Origin: Bacteroidota bacterium
Lineage (GTDB): Bacteria > Bacteroidota > Bacteroidia > Bacteroidales > F082
Assembly (NCBI GenBank): GCA_009773165.1
Contig: WOUZ01000001.1
Location: forward strand, 124,001 to 188,000
Reading direction: 5' to 3'
Length of the DNA: 64,000 nucleotides
The translations under genes were made by a program, and so were the position numbers. Positions 55,807 through 63,934 of the stretch are shown one piece after another (within the stretch, counting starts at the first letter, position 1; each line of letters starts with the position of its first letter). The notes beneath the pieces are model-generated. The model did not search any database. It had not been told where the DNA came from and saw only the letters and a list, made by a program, of their open reading frames with translations.

Positions 55807-56744
55807 TGCAACAAACCCCGCTAACGTTTCGTTCGAACGGTAAACTTTTGCTTACAGGTGAATATTTGGTGTTATCAGGAGCAAAGGCCCTTGCTTTACC
55901 GCTAATCAAAACACAGTCGTTAGAAATTATTCAGGAAGAGTCATCCGGACATGCTCTGCTCTCATGGTATGCATTTGGACCTCAAACACCCTGGTTGAAA
56001 TTGCTTTTCGAGCTCCCCGGTTTAGATATTATTAATACTTCCGACCGACAAAAGAGTATTAAACTACAAATGATATTGCTAACGCTTAAGCAATTAAATC
56101 CAGATATTTTTGACGGAAAACATTCCTATACCATCAAAACCCGTCTTGATTTTGAGCCGGAATGGGGATTAGGCACGAGTTCGACCCTAATTGCCAATCT
56201 TGCAAAATGGGCAAAAGTTGATCCTTATGCTCTACTGCAATTCTCCATCGGTGGTTCGGGCTATGACATCGCATGTGCTAATGCTTCCGCTCCTGTTATT
56301 TTTCAGCTCAACCATCTGAAACCTCTTGTAAGCAAAGCCACCTTTAAACCACCTTTTGCTGACAAGTTATTTTTTGTGTATCGCGGCCATAAAAAAGATT
56401 CCACTCAAGGTATTCGTGATTTCCAGCAACTTACTGAAGACAAAGATCTTACCAAACAAGTGAATCAAATTACAGCCATTACTGAAGCCGTTGGATCTAC
56501 AACCGATTTTGATACTTTTTGTGAATTGATGAACCAACACGAAGCTATTTTGTCAGAAATACTTGGTTTGCCACCCTTAAAAGAGCAATTTCCTGATTTT
56601 GATGGACATGTGAAAAACCTTGGGGCCTGGGGTGGTGATTTTATGCTCGTTATGACACAAAAAGACGAAGCCTGGGTTCGTCGTTATTTCAAAGATAAAG
56701 CCTCAGACATTCTATTCACCTATGCTGAGCTTGTTCGTTCATAA
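55803..56744 (+). CDS. GYDIA-family GHMP kinase (probable phosphomevalonate kinase)
   Basis: A 313-residue GHMP-superfamily kinase set inside the mevalonate operon. N-terminal GHMP motif 1 is GKLLLTGEYLVLSGAKALALP (about 13-33), motif 2 is WGLGTSSTLIANLAKW (GLGTSS, 121-136), and the name-giving GSGYDIACA lies at 151-159. The C-terminal motif 3 is altered to LGAWGGDFMLV (about 272-282) instead of the GGGxG type. Because a mevalonate kinase and a diphosphomevalonate decarboxylase are present in the same operon, phosphomevalonate kinase is the missing step this protein most likely fills. That is inference from context; I know of no direct assay for it. Confidence 0.88.
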   Translation: MMQQTPLTFRSNGKLLLTGEYLVLSGAKALALPLIKTQSLEIIQEESSGHALLSWYAFGPQTPWLKLLFELPGLDIINTSDRQKSIKLQMILLTLKQLNPDIFDGKHSYTIKTRLDFEPEWGLGTSSTLIANLAKWAKVDPYALLQFSIGGSGYDIACANASAPVIFQLNHLKPLVSKATFKPPFADKLFFVYRGHKKDSTQGIRDFQQLTEDKDLTKQVNQITAITEAVGSTTDFDTFCELMNQHEAILSEILGLPPLKEQFPDFDGHVKNLGAWGGDFMLVMTQKDEAWVRRYFKDKASDILFTYAELVRS

Positions 56745-56753
56745 ACTAATCCT

Positions 56754-57839
56754 ATGTTACAAGCCTATTATCAAAAAGAAGCCGTTAAAGCTAATAGTTC
56801 GAAAGATTCATATGGCACTACAGCCTGGCAAAGTCCTTCAAATATTGCCATCGTTAAATATTGGGGTAAACATGGCAATCAACTACCCAATAACCCTTCG
56901 GTAAGTTTAACGCTTTCAGAAGCCCGCACCGAAACATCTATCAGGTGGGAACCCAAAAAAGAAAAAGGCATTCAACTGCAATTTCGTTTTGAGGGGAAAT
57001 CACAACCGCAATTTGCTGAAAAAATAATAAAGTTTCTTTTTCAACAACTTGATATACTGCCTTTTCTTAACGATATTCACCTTGACATTGAAAGTCATAA
57101 CAGTTTTCCTCACTCCTCCGGTATAGCCTCGTCAGCATCGGGCATGAGCGCATTGGTGATGTGCCTTCTGGATATTGAAAAGCATTTTCGCGAAACAGCC
57201 CTGACGCAGCAGGCCATGCTTCAGAAAGCTTCCTGGTTATCGCGTATGGCATCAGGAAGTGCCGCACGAAGTGTTTTCCCTTATGCCTCGCTCTGGGGGA
57301 CAACATCTGCTCATGCAGAAAGCAATGATGAATATGCCGTGGCTCTTGATGAGATTCACCCTCTTTTTCGGACCTACCGCGACAGCATTCTTATCATCAA
57401 TGCAGGCACAAAATCGGTTTCAAGCAGAGCGGGTCATGCATTAATGGAAGGTAACCCTTATGCAAACACAAGATATGATCAGGCACACAAGCATACAGAA
57501 CAATTATTGAAGGCATTGAAAACTGCTGATCTTGATGTTTTTATGCAAATAGCAGAAGCAGAGGCATTACAACTTCATGCTTTGATGATGACATCAATCC
57601 CATCTTTCATTCTATTAAAACCTGCAACCTTGGCAGCAATCGAAAAAGTAAGGGCTTTTCGTAATAAAACGGGTATACCACTTTGTTTTACCCTTGATGC
57701 CGGCCCAAACCTTCATTTGCTTTATCCTGAAGCAAACCATAATACTGTTCAGGATTTTATCCAGTCGGATTTGGCGACCTATTGTGAAAATAACTACTGG
57801 ATCAATGATGCGGTTGGAACAGGCCCCTCTGAAATTTAA
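56754..57839 (+). CDS. mvaD: Diphosphomevalonate decarboxylase
   Basis: MvaD converts mevalonate 5-diphosphate to isopentenyl diphosphate with ATP. The 361 residues show SPSNIAIVKYWGKHGNQLPNNPSVSLTL (about 25-52), the GHMP loop SSGIASSASGMSALV (about 121-135), GSAARSVFPYASLW (about 167-180), SSRAGHALM and LDAGPNLHLLYPE near 320. These match the family signature with the catalytic Asp in LDAG. It lies 9 bases after the GYDIA kinase gene and 5 bases before the mevalonate kinase gene. Confidence 0.96.
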   Translation: MLQAYYQKEAVKANSSKDSYGTTAWQSPSNIAIVKYWGKHGNQLPNNPSVSLTLSEARTETSIRWEPKKEKGIQLQFRFEGKSQPQFAEKIIKFLFQQLDILPFLNDIHLDIESHNSFPHSSGIASSASGMSALVMCLLDIEKHFRETALTQQAMLQKASWLSRMASGSAARSVFPYASLWGTTSAHAESNDEYAVALDEIHPLFRTYRDSILIINAGTKSVSSRAGHALMEGNPYANTRYDQAHKHTEQLLKALKTADLDVFMQIAEAEALQLHALMMTSIPSFILLKPATLAAIEKVRAFRNKTGIPLCFTLDAGPNLHLLYPEANHNTVQDFIQSDLATYCENNYWINDAVGTGPSEI

Positions 57840-57844
57840 CCAAA

Positions 57845-58744
57845 ATGAAAACGACAGAATCAGCTTTTTACGGCAAGGTAATGCTCTTTGGCGAATACAG
57901 CGTAATAGTTGGTTCAAAAGCGCTTGTAACGCCTTTAAAACGCTTCAGCGGGCATTGGCAGGCAGGTGAAATAATAACCGAAACTGACCGAAACCTATTT
58001 AATGAACTTGAGGCCTACATCCGCTATCTGAGGTCGGATAAAACAGCTGATTCCCTCATTGATCTGCAACTTCTTCAAAAAGATTTTTCCGACGGGTTAT
58101 GGTTTAATTCGGATATTCCTCAAGGTTACGGCGCGGGCAGCTCAGGAGCGCTGGTGGCAGCGATTTATGAACGCTATGCATTTTTTCAGGAAAAGGACTT
58201 TCAGGTTCTTAAAAAAAACTTAGGTTATCTGGAAAGCTATTTTCATGGAAGTAGTTCTGGTATTGATCCTCTTTGCTGTTTGTTGCGGCAGCCAATTTTG
58301 ATTGAAAACGAGCAACAAATTCGTTGTCTAACCGAACTTCCTTCAAATGACCATATTCAAGGCTTTCTTTTTGATAGTGGGACCATCGGAAAAACGGCCC
58401 CTCTTGTCAGCTTTTTTCATCAGCAGATGCATTTTCTCTCTTTTTACAAGAAGGCAAGTCAGCAATGGATTCCATCAGTCAATCAGGCTATTGAGAGCTT
58501 CATGAGTCAGGATGCAACTTCATTTTTTTCATCGCTGCAACTTATCTCCCATTTTGAAAAAGAATTTCTAAAACCTATGATTCCGGCTTCAATAAACCAT
58601 TTTTGGGAAGAAGGTTCAAGAAGCGGCGATTTTACAATGAAACTCTGCGGCTCGGGTGGCGGTGGTTTCAGTTTGGTTTTCACTTCTGATAAAAACAAAT
58701 TAAATGATCATTTCGACATTTCAACACTGATTCGTATCATTTGA
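57845..58744 (+). CDS. mvk: Mevalonate kinase-like GHMP kinase
   Basis: This 299-residue GHMP kinase is the probable mevalonate kinase of the operon. Motif 1 is GKVMLFGEYSVIVGSKALVTP (about 10-30), motif 2 PQGYGAGSSGALVAAIYERY (about 98-117), an Asp in SGIDPLCC (about 137-144) and motif 3 LCGSGGGGFSLVF (about 267-279). The GEYSV pattern and the short length suit Bacteroidota mevalonate kinase-type proteins. It is the last gene of the operon and converges on the cytochrome gene with 24 bases between; no terminator is evident. Assignment between mevalonate and phosphomevalonate kinase is by similarity and context. Confidence 0.88.
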   Translation: MKTTESAFYGKVMLFGEYSVIVGSKALVTPLKRFSGHWQAGEIITETDRNLFNELEAYIRYLRSDKTADSLIDLQLLQKDFSDGLWFNSDIPQGYGAGSSGALVAAIYERYAFFQEKDFQVLKKNLGYLESYFHGSSSGIDPLCCLLRQPILIENEQQIRCLTELPSNDHIQGFLFDSGTIGKTAPLVSFFHQQMHFLSFYKKASQQWIPSVNQAIESFMSQDATSFFSSLQLISHFEKEFLKPMIPASINHFWEEGSRSGDFTMKLCGSGGGGFSLVFTSDKNKLNDHFDISTLIRII

Positions 58745-58768
58745 TTTTCTTCGTAACAGAATAAAGAT

Positions 58769-60769
58769 CTAAAATTCTAACTTCTTCATTTCCGTTTTTA
58801 AGGCAAGTGCCTGACTATGTTCAGGCGACAACAAAAGACAGCGTTTTAGATAGACTTCCGCCTGCTCTTTGTTATTAACAGACCAGAATAAGCTTGCCAG
58901 GTTTACCAGAACCTGGATATTATCAGGATTGAGGCTGATTGCCATTTGATAGGATCGTTGCGCCTGTGAAATATTGTTCAGTTGCATTTCGCAAAATCCA
59001 TGATTTACCCAAGCCTGTTCGTTTCGGGGATGTTCGGCAAGAACCCTTGCAAAAACCTTACGCGCCTGAGGTATGCTATCCATACTAACGAGTAAACTTC
59101 CAAATTTATTCATCATACCGGCATGCAAAGGGGCAAGTTCTATGGCTTTTTTATAAAATGCCCATGCAGTAATTCTGTCCTTATTTTGTTCGAAAGACTG
59201 CCCTACCCTGTAAGCAGCCCACGCATCTTCATTTTCATAATCTTGCTTGATTAGAAAATTACTCAGGATTACTTCGATTCCGTTGGCTTTTACCAAATGC
59301 CTGATTGCCCCATAGTTATCTGTGAGAAAATAATACTGCACAAAGGCTTTAAAATGAGACCGAGATGTTTTCTTTGTATGTGGCTGAAGAAACACACGAG
59401 CGGAATCGAGATAAATCGGATTTTGATAATAGGTTTCATATTCACGAAGATAACCCCTTCCTTTGGTGAAGGGATCAGTGTGCCTGTTATTTACAGCAAC
59501 CAATCCTTTAAAACGAGTTGGGATTTGTGTATCAGTTTCAGGCATGCTAATTTTGTGATCCGTTATTTTAACATGGGGAATATCGCGGCTATCAAGCTTC
59601 AGCATATGGCATTGCACACAATCGTCCAGACTTTTATTTGTAATTATTTCTTTTTTATGATAGGCATCAGCAGCAATCCCGTGACAATCGGTGCAAACTT
59701 TATTAAAAACATTCCTTGAGGTCTCAGCGACTGTTATATGTGGGTTATGACATTGAATGCATGAGATATCGCCATCTGTTTTTAGGTAACAAGCACTTTC
59801 CATCATCCGCTCGATATGAGATGCCATGATGAGTGTTGGCGGCCCTCCTTCATAAGATGGCATGAAAACATCCATTACATCTGTCAAAGCCATTCCGGGC
59901 TTGAAATCATAGAAACTTTTTCCATTCTTAAGCACCATCGTACCCTGAAGATGACATCTGGCACACACATCATTTTGAAGTTTTTTTGAAAGTCGACGCG
60001 GGTTAACAATTGAATAATCAATCATTTTTGAAGTGTCGACCAAAATACCGGTTTTGGTCCGCTTCACATGAATAGAGCCCGGACCATGGCAGCGCTCACA
60101 ATCTATCCCAACAGGAATATGAGTGTATTTGTTTTGAGAACCCAGCACAAGTTCCGGAAGTCCATTATGACAAGAAATACACTCGAGTCCAAGATACCTT
60201 GAAAAACGCGTGTTTTCACCATTTTCGAATCCGGGAGGCAAGTCAAAGCGTTGTTCCTGTGTATAATAGGTAAAAGGAATCTGGTAGGCATATCCATTCA
60301 CAACAGAAATATGAGAATTGGTATGATGGCCTGAACCAATAATAAAATCAACACGCTCTGTTCTTTTGTGGATGGTATCAGTACCTTCAAGCCTGAACTC
60401 GGTGACCATCAGTGTGCTATCTTTCCAGAAAGGGTGATAAAAAAGATTTTTGTGTTTATCGAATATGAGGGAATCAGGGCCTATGACAGCATCGCTTTTT
60501 GCAGGTGTTGCATACCCAAACGAACGACCCATGCCAGTTCGCAAATAGGAAACGTAATTTTGATAATGGCAGTCACGACACGCCTCTTTACCCACATAAA
60601 AAGCAGAATCATGGTGATTCAAATAGGGCGATTCATTAATTATGGCAGTTTCGGGTTCACTTTCAGCAATCCGGTCCGCACATGAAAGGATGCTAAACGC
60701 CAGTATCAAGGCAAGCAATACTTGTTTCAATTCCCAAAAACCCCGCTTATAGCTGTTAAAATGTTTCAT
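58769..60769 (-). CDS. Seven-haem c-type cytochrome lipoprotein with C-terminal TPRs
   Basis: A 666-residue lipoprotein (signal ending FSILSC, Cys30). Seven CxxCH haem sites start at Cys64, 197, 224, 269, 337, 359 and 384, the fourth with an Arg in the middle (CARCH). Haem-ligand His candidates are frequent in between (for example GSGHHTNSHISVVNG, 145-159). After a linker, about 500-660 are four TPR-like units (GQSFEQNKDRITAWAFYKKAIELAP, MDSIPQARKVFARVLAEHP, NNISQAQRSYQMAISLNP, NNKEQAEVYLKRCLLLSP). The architecture resembles multihaem cytochromes of the c554 type fused to protein-binding repeats. Electron donor and acceptor are unknown, and no redox partner is adjacent. Confidence 0.9.
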   Translation of the reverse strand: MKHFNSYKRGFWELKQVLLALILAFSILSCADRIAESEPETAIINESPYLNHHDSAFYVGKEACRDCHYQNYVSYLRTGMGRSFGYATPAKSDAVIGPDSLIFDKHKNLFYHPFWKDSTLMVTEFRLEGTDTIHKRTERVDFIIGSGHHTNSHISVVNGYAYQIPFTYYTQEQRFDLPPGFENGENTRFSRYLGLECISCHNGLPELVLGSQNKYTHIPVGIDCERCHGPGSIHVKRTKTGILVDTSKMIDYSIVNPRRLSKKLQNDVCARCHLQGTMVLKNGKSFYDFKPGMALTDVMDVFMPSYEGGPPTLIMASHIERMMESACYLKTDGDISCIQCHNPHITVAETSRNVFNKVCTDCHGIAADAYHKKEIITNKSLDDCVQCHMLKLDSRDIPHVKITDHKISMPETDTQIPTRFKGLVAVNNRHTDPFTKGRGYLREYETYYQNPIYLDSARVFLQPHTKKTSRSHFKAFVQYYFLTDNYGAIRHLVKANGIEVILSNFLIKQDYENEDAWAAYRVGQSFEQNKDRITAWAFYKKAIELAPLHAGMMNKFGSLLVSMDSIPQARKVFARVLAEHPRNEQAWVNHGFCEMQLNNISQAQRSYQMAISLNPDNIQVLVNLASLFWSVNNKEQAEVYLKRCLLLSPEHSQALALKTEMKKLEF

Positions 60770-60774
60770 TCTTG

Positions 60775-60782
60775 CAAAAATA
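60775..60782 (-). promoter_or_regulatory. -7 box abutting the cytochrome start codon
   Basis: On the minus strand this reads TATTTTTG, an exact TAnnTTTG, five bases before the ATG at 60769. The signal peptide begins at that ATG, so the start is firm. Confidence 0.45.
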
Positions 60783-60923
60783 GAAGAATTGGGACAATGA
60801 AACTTAAGTATTAGAGTTAATACTAATAGTTTGCGCAGGCACTGGCAATAGGATCACTTAAAGGTGAAACAGCTTTAAGGAGATAAATTTTCACTATTTG
60901 GTTGATTTGGTTGCTGTTGGTTG

Positions 60924-60931
60924 TAATTTTG
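60924..60931 (+). promoter_or_regulatory. Bacteroidota -7 box for coiled-coil lipoprotein gene
   Basis: TAATTTTG fits TAnnTTTG and lies 25 bases upstream of the ATG at 60957. GTTG at 60901-60904 (19-base spacer) is a partial -33, and TTTG at 60897-60900 (23-base spacer) is an alternative. Confidence 0.5.
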
Positions 60932-60956
60932 TAGTCTAATTTAAAGATTTAATCCC

Positions 60957-61826
60957 ATGAAAAGAATCATTCAACTTTTGTTTATTGTTGTAATCGTCAT
61001 ACAATCAACATCTTGTACTGAAAAATATAAAAAAGAAATTGAGCGTTTAACTGCAATAACAGATAGTTTAGAAAGTAAAGGTGTTGAGAAAGACACCATA
61101 ACTATGTCGTATGTAAAAGCTTTTAATGCTATTCAGCGAAATCTTGATGAGATAAAAATGAAAGAGAAGCTCATTACGCAGTTATCAGATGCCGATCCAG
61201 AACAGCGGAAAAGTCAGGAAGAAGAAATCAATCGCGATATCGAAGCTATTTATGAGTTATTGCTCAAAAACAAGCAAATAGTTGACGATCTAAGAAAGCA
61301 GTTGCGCGGTGCTGGCAAAAAAAGAGCGGAGCTTGAACAAATGATTGCCAGCCTTAACGGACAAATAGAAACGAAAGATGCTGAAATAAGTCAGTTAAAA
61401 GAAGACCTGTCTAACAAGCAATTGGTAATTCGGAATCTTGAGAAGAACCTGGCTGCAATGGAAACACTAAGTATGGAAAAAGAAGCGGTTATCTCGCAAC
61501 AAATTGTTGAAAAGAATACTGTTTGGTATATTATTGGCAACAAAAAATACCTCGAAGAACAGAAGATTGTTACAAAAGAAGGCGGATTCATTGGATTAGG
61601 AAAGAGTCGAAAAGTGAGTGAAAACTTCGATAAATCACTCTTTACTATGGCCGATCAGCGCGACATTCTTGCACTTCCTGTATTCAGTAAGAAAGCCCGT
61701 CTGCTTACCATTCATCCAGCTGCCAGCTATCAGTTGTCAGGTGAAGATTCGATTGACAGCCTTAGAATTTTGCACCCTGATGATTTTTGGAGTGCTTCAC
61801 GTTATTTAGTTGTAATGATTGACTGA
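60957..61826 (+). CDS. Coiled-coil lipoprotein of unknown function
   Basis: A 289-residue lipoprotein with signal MKRIIQLLFIVVIVIQSTSC (Cys20). Residues 22-185 form an almost unbroken coiled coil (ERLTAITDSLESKG, LITQLSDADPEQRKSQEEEI, LIASLNGQIETKDAEISQLKEDLSNKQLVIRNLEKNL). A compact C-terminal domain follows at about 195-285 (VWYIIGNKKYLEEQKIVTKEGGFIGLGKSRKVSENFDKSLFT; ASYQLSGEDSIDSLRI). The architecture resembles a Bacteroidota family annotated as Cbp1-like collagen-binding adhesins, but I cannot confirm that assignment. It stands alone and ends at a strong bidirectional terminator. Confidence 0.78.
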   Translation: MKRIIQLLFIVVIVIQSTSCTEKYKKEIERLTAITDSLESKGVEKDTITMSYVKAFNAIQRNLDEIKMKEKLITQLSDADPEQRKSQEEEINRDIEAIYELLLKNKQIVDDLRKQLRGAGKKRAELEQMIASLNGQIETKDAEISQLKEDLSNKQLVIRNLEKNLAAMETLSMEKEAVISQQIVEKNTVWYIIGNKKYLEEQKIVTKEGGFIGLGKSRKVSENFDKSLFTMADQRDILALPVFSKKARLLTIHPAASYQLSGEDSIDSLRILHPDDFWSASRYLVVMID

Positions 61827-61840
61827 CAAGGCTAAACACT

Positions 61841-61888
61841 AAAAAGAAAAAGCGCTGTTTTCAGATGAAAACAGCGCTTTTTCTTTTT
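61841..61888. terminator. Bidirectional terminator between lipoprotein and HIT genes
   Basis: A perfect 22-base stem (61841-61862 with 61867-61888) with loop AGAT. A-rich and T-rich outer parts give U-runs in both directions. It serves the plus-strand lipoprotein gene and the minus-strand greA-HIT pair. Confidence 0.9.
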
Positions 61889-61900
61889 ATCCAAATAGTG

Positions 61901-62293
61901 TTAGACCATAGAAGCAATTTCCTGGCTCAGGCTTTCAAAAACAGAAGAATCAAGCTGCAGTTTAGGTCTGCTAAAATCCATATCGTAAATGCTGTTTATT
62001 GGAATAAGATGAATATGTGCATGCGGCACTTCAAGGCCAATAACAGTTACACCAATCTTTGTACAAGGTACTACTTCTTTGATGGCTTTAGCCACCTTCT
62101 TAGCAAAAATCATCATTGCAGATAAGTCGCTATCAGTCATATCAAAGATATAATCCGTCTCTACCTTTGGAATAACAAGAGTATGACCTTTTGCCAGCGG
62201 ATTGATATCCAGGAAGGCAAGGAATTTCTCATCTTCGGCTACTTTATAGCATGGGATTTCACCATTAACGATACGTGCAAATATTGTTGCCAT
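61901..62293 (-). CDS. HIT family protein (histidine triad hydrolase)
   Basis: A 130-residue HIT-family nucleotide hydrolase or transferase. The histidine triad is HAHIHLIPI (about 93-101). The N-terminal part has IFARIVNGEIPCYKVAEDEKFLAFLDINPLAKGHTLVIPK, typical of HINT-like proteins that cleave adenosine phosphoramidates. It begins 11 bases after greA and is probably cotranscribed. The physiological substrate is unknown. Confidence 0.94.
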   Translation of the reverse strand: MATIFARIVNGEIPCYKVAEDEKFLAFLDINPLAKGHTLVIPKVETDYIFDMTDSDLSAMMIFAKKVAKAIKEVVPCTKIGVTVIGLEVPHAHIHLIPINSIYDMDFSRPKLQLDSSVFESLSQEIASMV

Positions 62294-62304
62294 AACTCAG
62301 ATAA

Positions 62305-62778
62305 TTAGCGTGAAATTTCAACAATCTCCAGTGTCACTTTTCCTGCAGGCACAGCTATTTCAGCCCTGTCGCCTACCGACTTGCCCAGCAACCCTTTCGC
62401 AATAGGTGAGTTAACAGAAATCTTGCCCTGTTTTAAGTCGGCTTCCTTTTCAGGCACAACGATGTAGTTCATTGTACTGCCGTTATTAATATTTTTTATT
62501 TTTACTTTAGATAGCAATAATACCTTGGTGTTATCCATTTTGGATTCGTCGAGCACCCGGGCATTCATAACCAAATCCTGCAACTGGGAAATCTTTAACT
62601 CAAGCATTCCCTGAGCCTCTTTTGCTGCATCATATTCAGCATTTTCAGAAAGGTCACCTTTATCGCGTGCTTCAGCAATCATCTGCGATATTCTGGGACG
62701 CTCTTTAGTCAACAACTCTTCCAATTCACCTTTCAATCGTTTCAGGCCTTCTTCTGTGAAATATTTGGTCTCCGACAT
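62305..62778 (-). CDS. greA: Transcription elongation factor GreA
   Basis: GreA rescues stalled RNA polymerase by stimulating transcript cleavage. The 157 residues have the N-terminal coiled coil with LKRLKGELEELLTKERPRI and the tip region DLSENAEYDAAKEAQ (about 41-55, the acidic Asp/Glu tip), then the C-terminal FKBP-like domain (VVPEKEADLKQGKISVNSPIAKGLLGKSVGD). It is followed by the HIT gene. A hairpin and a -7 box lie in its leader, which may allow attenuation. Confidence 0.97.
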   Translation of the reverse strand: MSETKYFTEEGLKRLKGELEELLTKERPRISQMIAEARDKGDLSENAEYDAAKEAQGMLELKISQLQDLVMNARVLDESKMDNTKVLLLSKVKIKNINNGSTMNYIVVPEKEADLKQGKISVNSPIAKGLLGKSVGDRAEIAVPAGKVTLEIVEISR

Positions 62779-62803
62779 AATGATTTGATTTTGAATATAT
62801 TAA

Positions 62804-62836
62804 GTAAAAAAGACCCTTAGCAATGTAAGGGCCTTT
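62804..62836 (-). terminator. Terminator-like hairpin between PorV/PorQ-like gene and greA
   Basis: CCCTTA (62814-62819) pairs with TAAGGG (62826-62831) and, past one A-C mismatch, AAAAG with CTTT extends the stem. On the minus strand a T-rich run follows (complement of 62804-62811). It may end the upstream gene or attenuate greA, whose possible -7 box lies just upstream. Confidence 0.6.
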
Positions 62837-62843
62837 CACGACA

Positions 62844-62851
62844 CAAAATTA
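62844..62851 (-). promoter_or_regulatory. Bacteroidota -7 box for greA
   Basis: On the minus strand this reads TAATTTTG, an exact TAnnTTTG, 65 bases upstream of the greA ATG and directly before the hairpin at 62804-62836. No -33 TTTG is seen at the right distance. Confidence 0.4.
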
Positions 62852-62872
62852 ATATTTTTTTCCTTAGCTAAA

Positions 62873-63934
62873 CTAGAAACTAATCTTCGCTCCGATCGAA
62901 TGATTTCCTTTAAAGTGATCTGTTGTCCTATATGAATAATCAATAGCAATTGCAGAGCCCTTTTCCTTGCTTAAAGGAACCTGAACTGTTACTCCTGCAC
63001 TAAAGCCTTTGCTCACATTGGTACGAATATCAGTTTCGATCGTTTCCCACATTCCATCTTCATAGGTATAACCTGCACGAAGCAATAGATAATCTTTCAA
63101 GCTAACTTCAGCACCGGCAGTAATCTGATCTTTAGTGAAGGAGTTTGAAGTAAAGTTTCCAGCTAAAGTGAAACGGTAATCATTTTCGAAAAGAAAGTCA
63201 TAGGCAGTTCCAATAACAAGTTGTGTAGGTAATTCAAAAGCTTCAGACCGTTGTTCAAGGGTAAACTGCGTTTCCTGTCCGGGAATGAAAGCCCTTAAGG
63301 AAAGACCGTCGCCTGAGAAGCTCATTGTTGGTCCAATATTCTTAAGCGTAATCCCGAAATGAATGTTCTCCATAGTACCTGTAACATACTGTATACCTGC
63401 ATCAATAGCCACTCCTTGAGCACTGATATCTGAAATGCTTTCGGAAATGATTTTCAAAACGAATCCGGCATGGATACTATTTGAAAAAGATTTAGCATAG
63501 GCAAGACTCAAATTCAATAAGTTAGGTGAAAAACTACCAAGTCCGCCATCAGGGTATTCGGTGGTTGTGATTGGAATATCACCAAAGTTCATTGACATCA
63601 CTGACAATCCAAGGACACCAGACTCACCCATACGTTGAGAAAAGCCAAATGAATAAATGTTCACATCTGCACCTTTAAGCCAATTTGTATGCGCAAAAAT
63701 CAAATCGGTTTTCTGCGTAAAGGCTAAACCGCCAACATTGCTCCAGATAGCTTCAAGACCTTTGATGCTCGACATACCGGCATTGCCCCAGCCTGTGCTG
63801 CGTGCCCATGGGTTGATCAACAACTCAGAAGCACCGGCTTGACCAGATCTATCTTTATTCCCAGCCTGCAAACTTCCAGCCCCAAGAGAAAGGATGAGGC
63901 CAATTGCGATTAAATATTTATATAAAGTACTCAT
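62873..63934 (-). CDS. PorV/PorQ family outer-membrane protein
   Basis: A 353-residue outer-membrane beta-barrel of the PorV/PorQ family, whose members shuttle or anchor type IX cargo (PorV) or support the attachment complex (PorQ). The signal peptide ends near LGAGSLQAG (about 25). The mature N-terminus ASELLINPWARSTGWGNAGMSSIKGLEAIWSNVGGLAF matches the family start (G.AG....G..A...NPA-like). Beta-strand repeats such as NLSLAYAKSFSNSIHAGFVLKI, FGITLKNIGPTMSF and YRFTLAGNF follow, ending with SIGAKISF. The upstream neighbour lies beyond the window. Whether this is true PorV, PorQ or another paralogue cannot be settled here. Confidence 0.8.
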   Translation of the reverse strand: MSTLYKYLIAIGLILSLGAGSLQAGNKDRSGQAGASELLINPWARSTGWGNAGMSSIKGLEAIWSNVGGLAFTQKTDLIFAHTNWLKGADVNIYSFGFSQRMGESGVLGLSVMSMNFGDIPITTTEYPDGGLGSFSPNLLNLSLAYAKSFSNSIHAGFVLKIISESISDISAQGVAIDAGIQYVTGTMENIHFGITLKNIGPTMSFSGDGLSLRAFIPGQETQFTLEQRSEAFELPTQLVIGTAYDFLFENDYRFTLAGNFTSNSFTKDQITAGAEVSLKDYLLLRAGYTYEDGMWETIETDIRTNVSKGFSAGVTVQVPLSKEKGSAIAIDYSYRTTDHFKGNHSIGAKISF

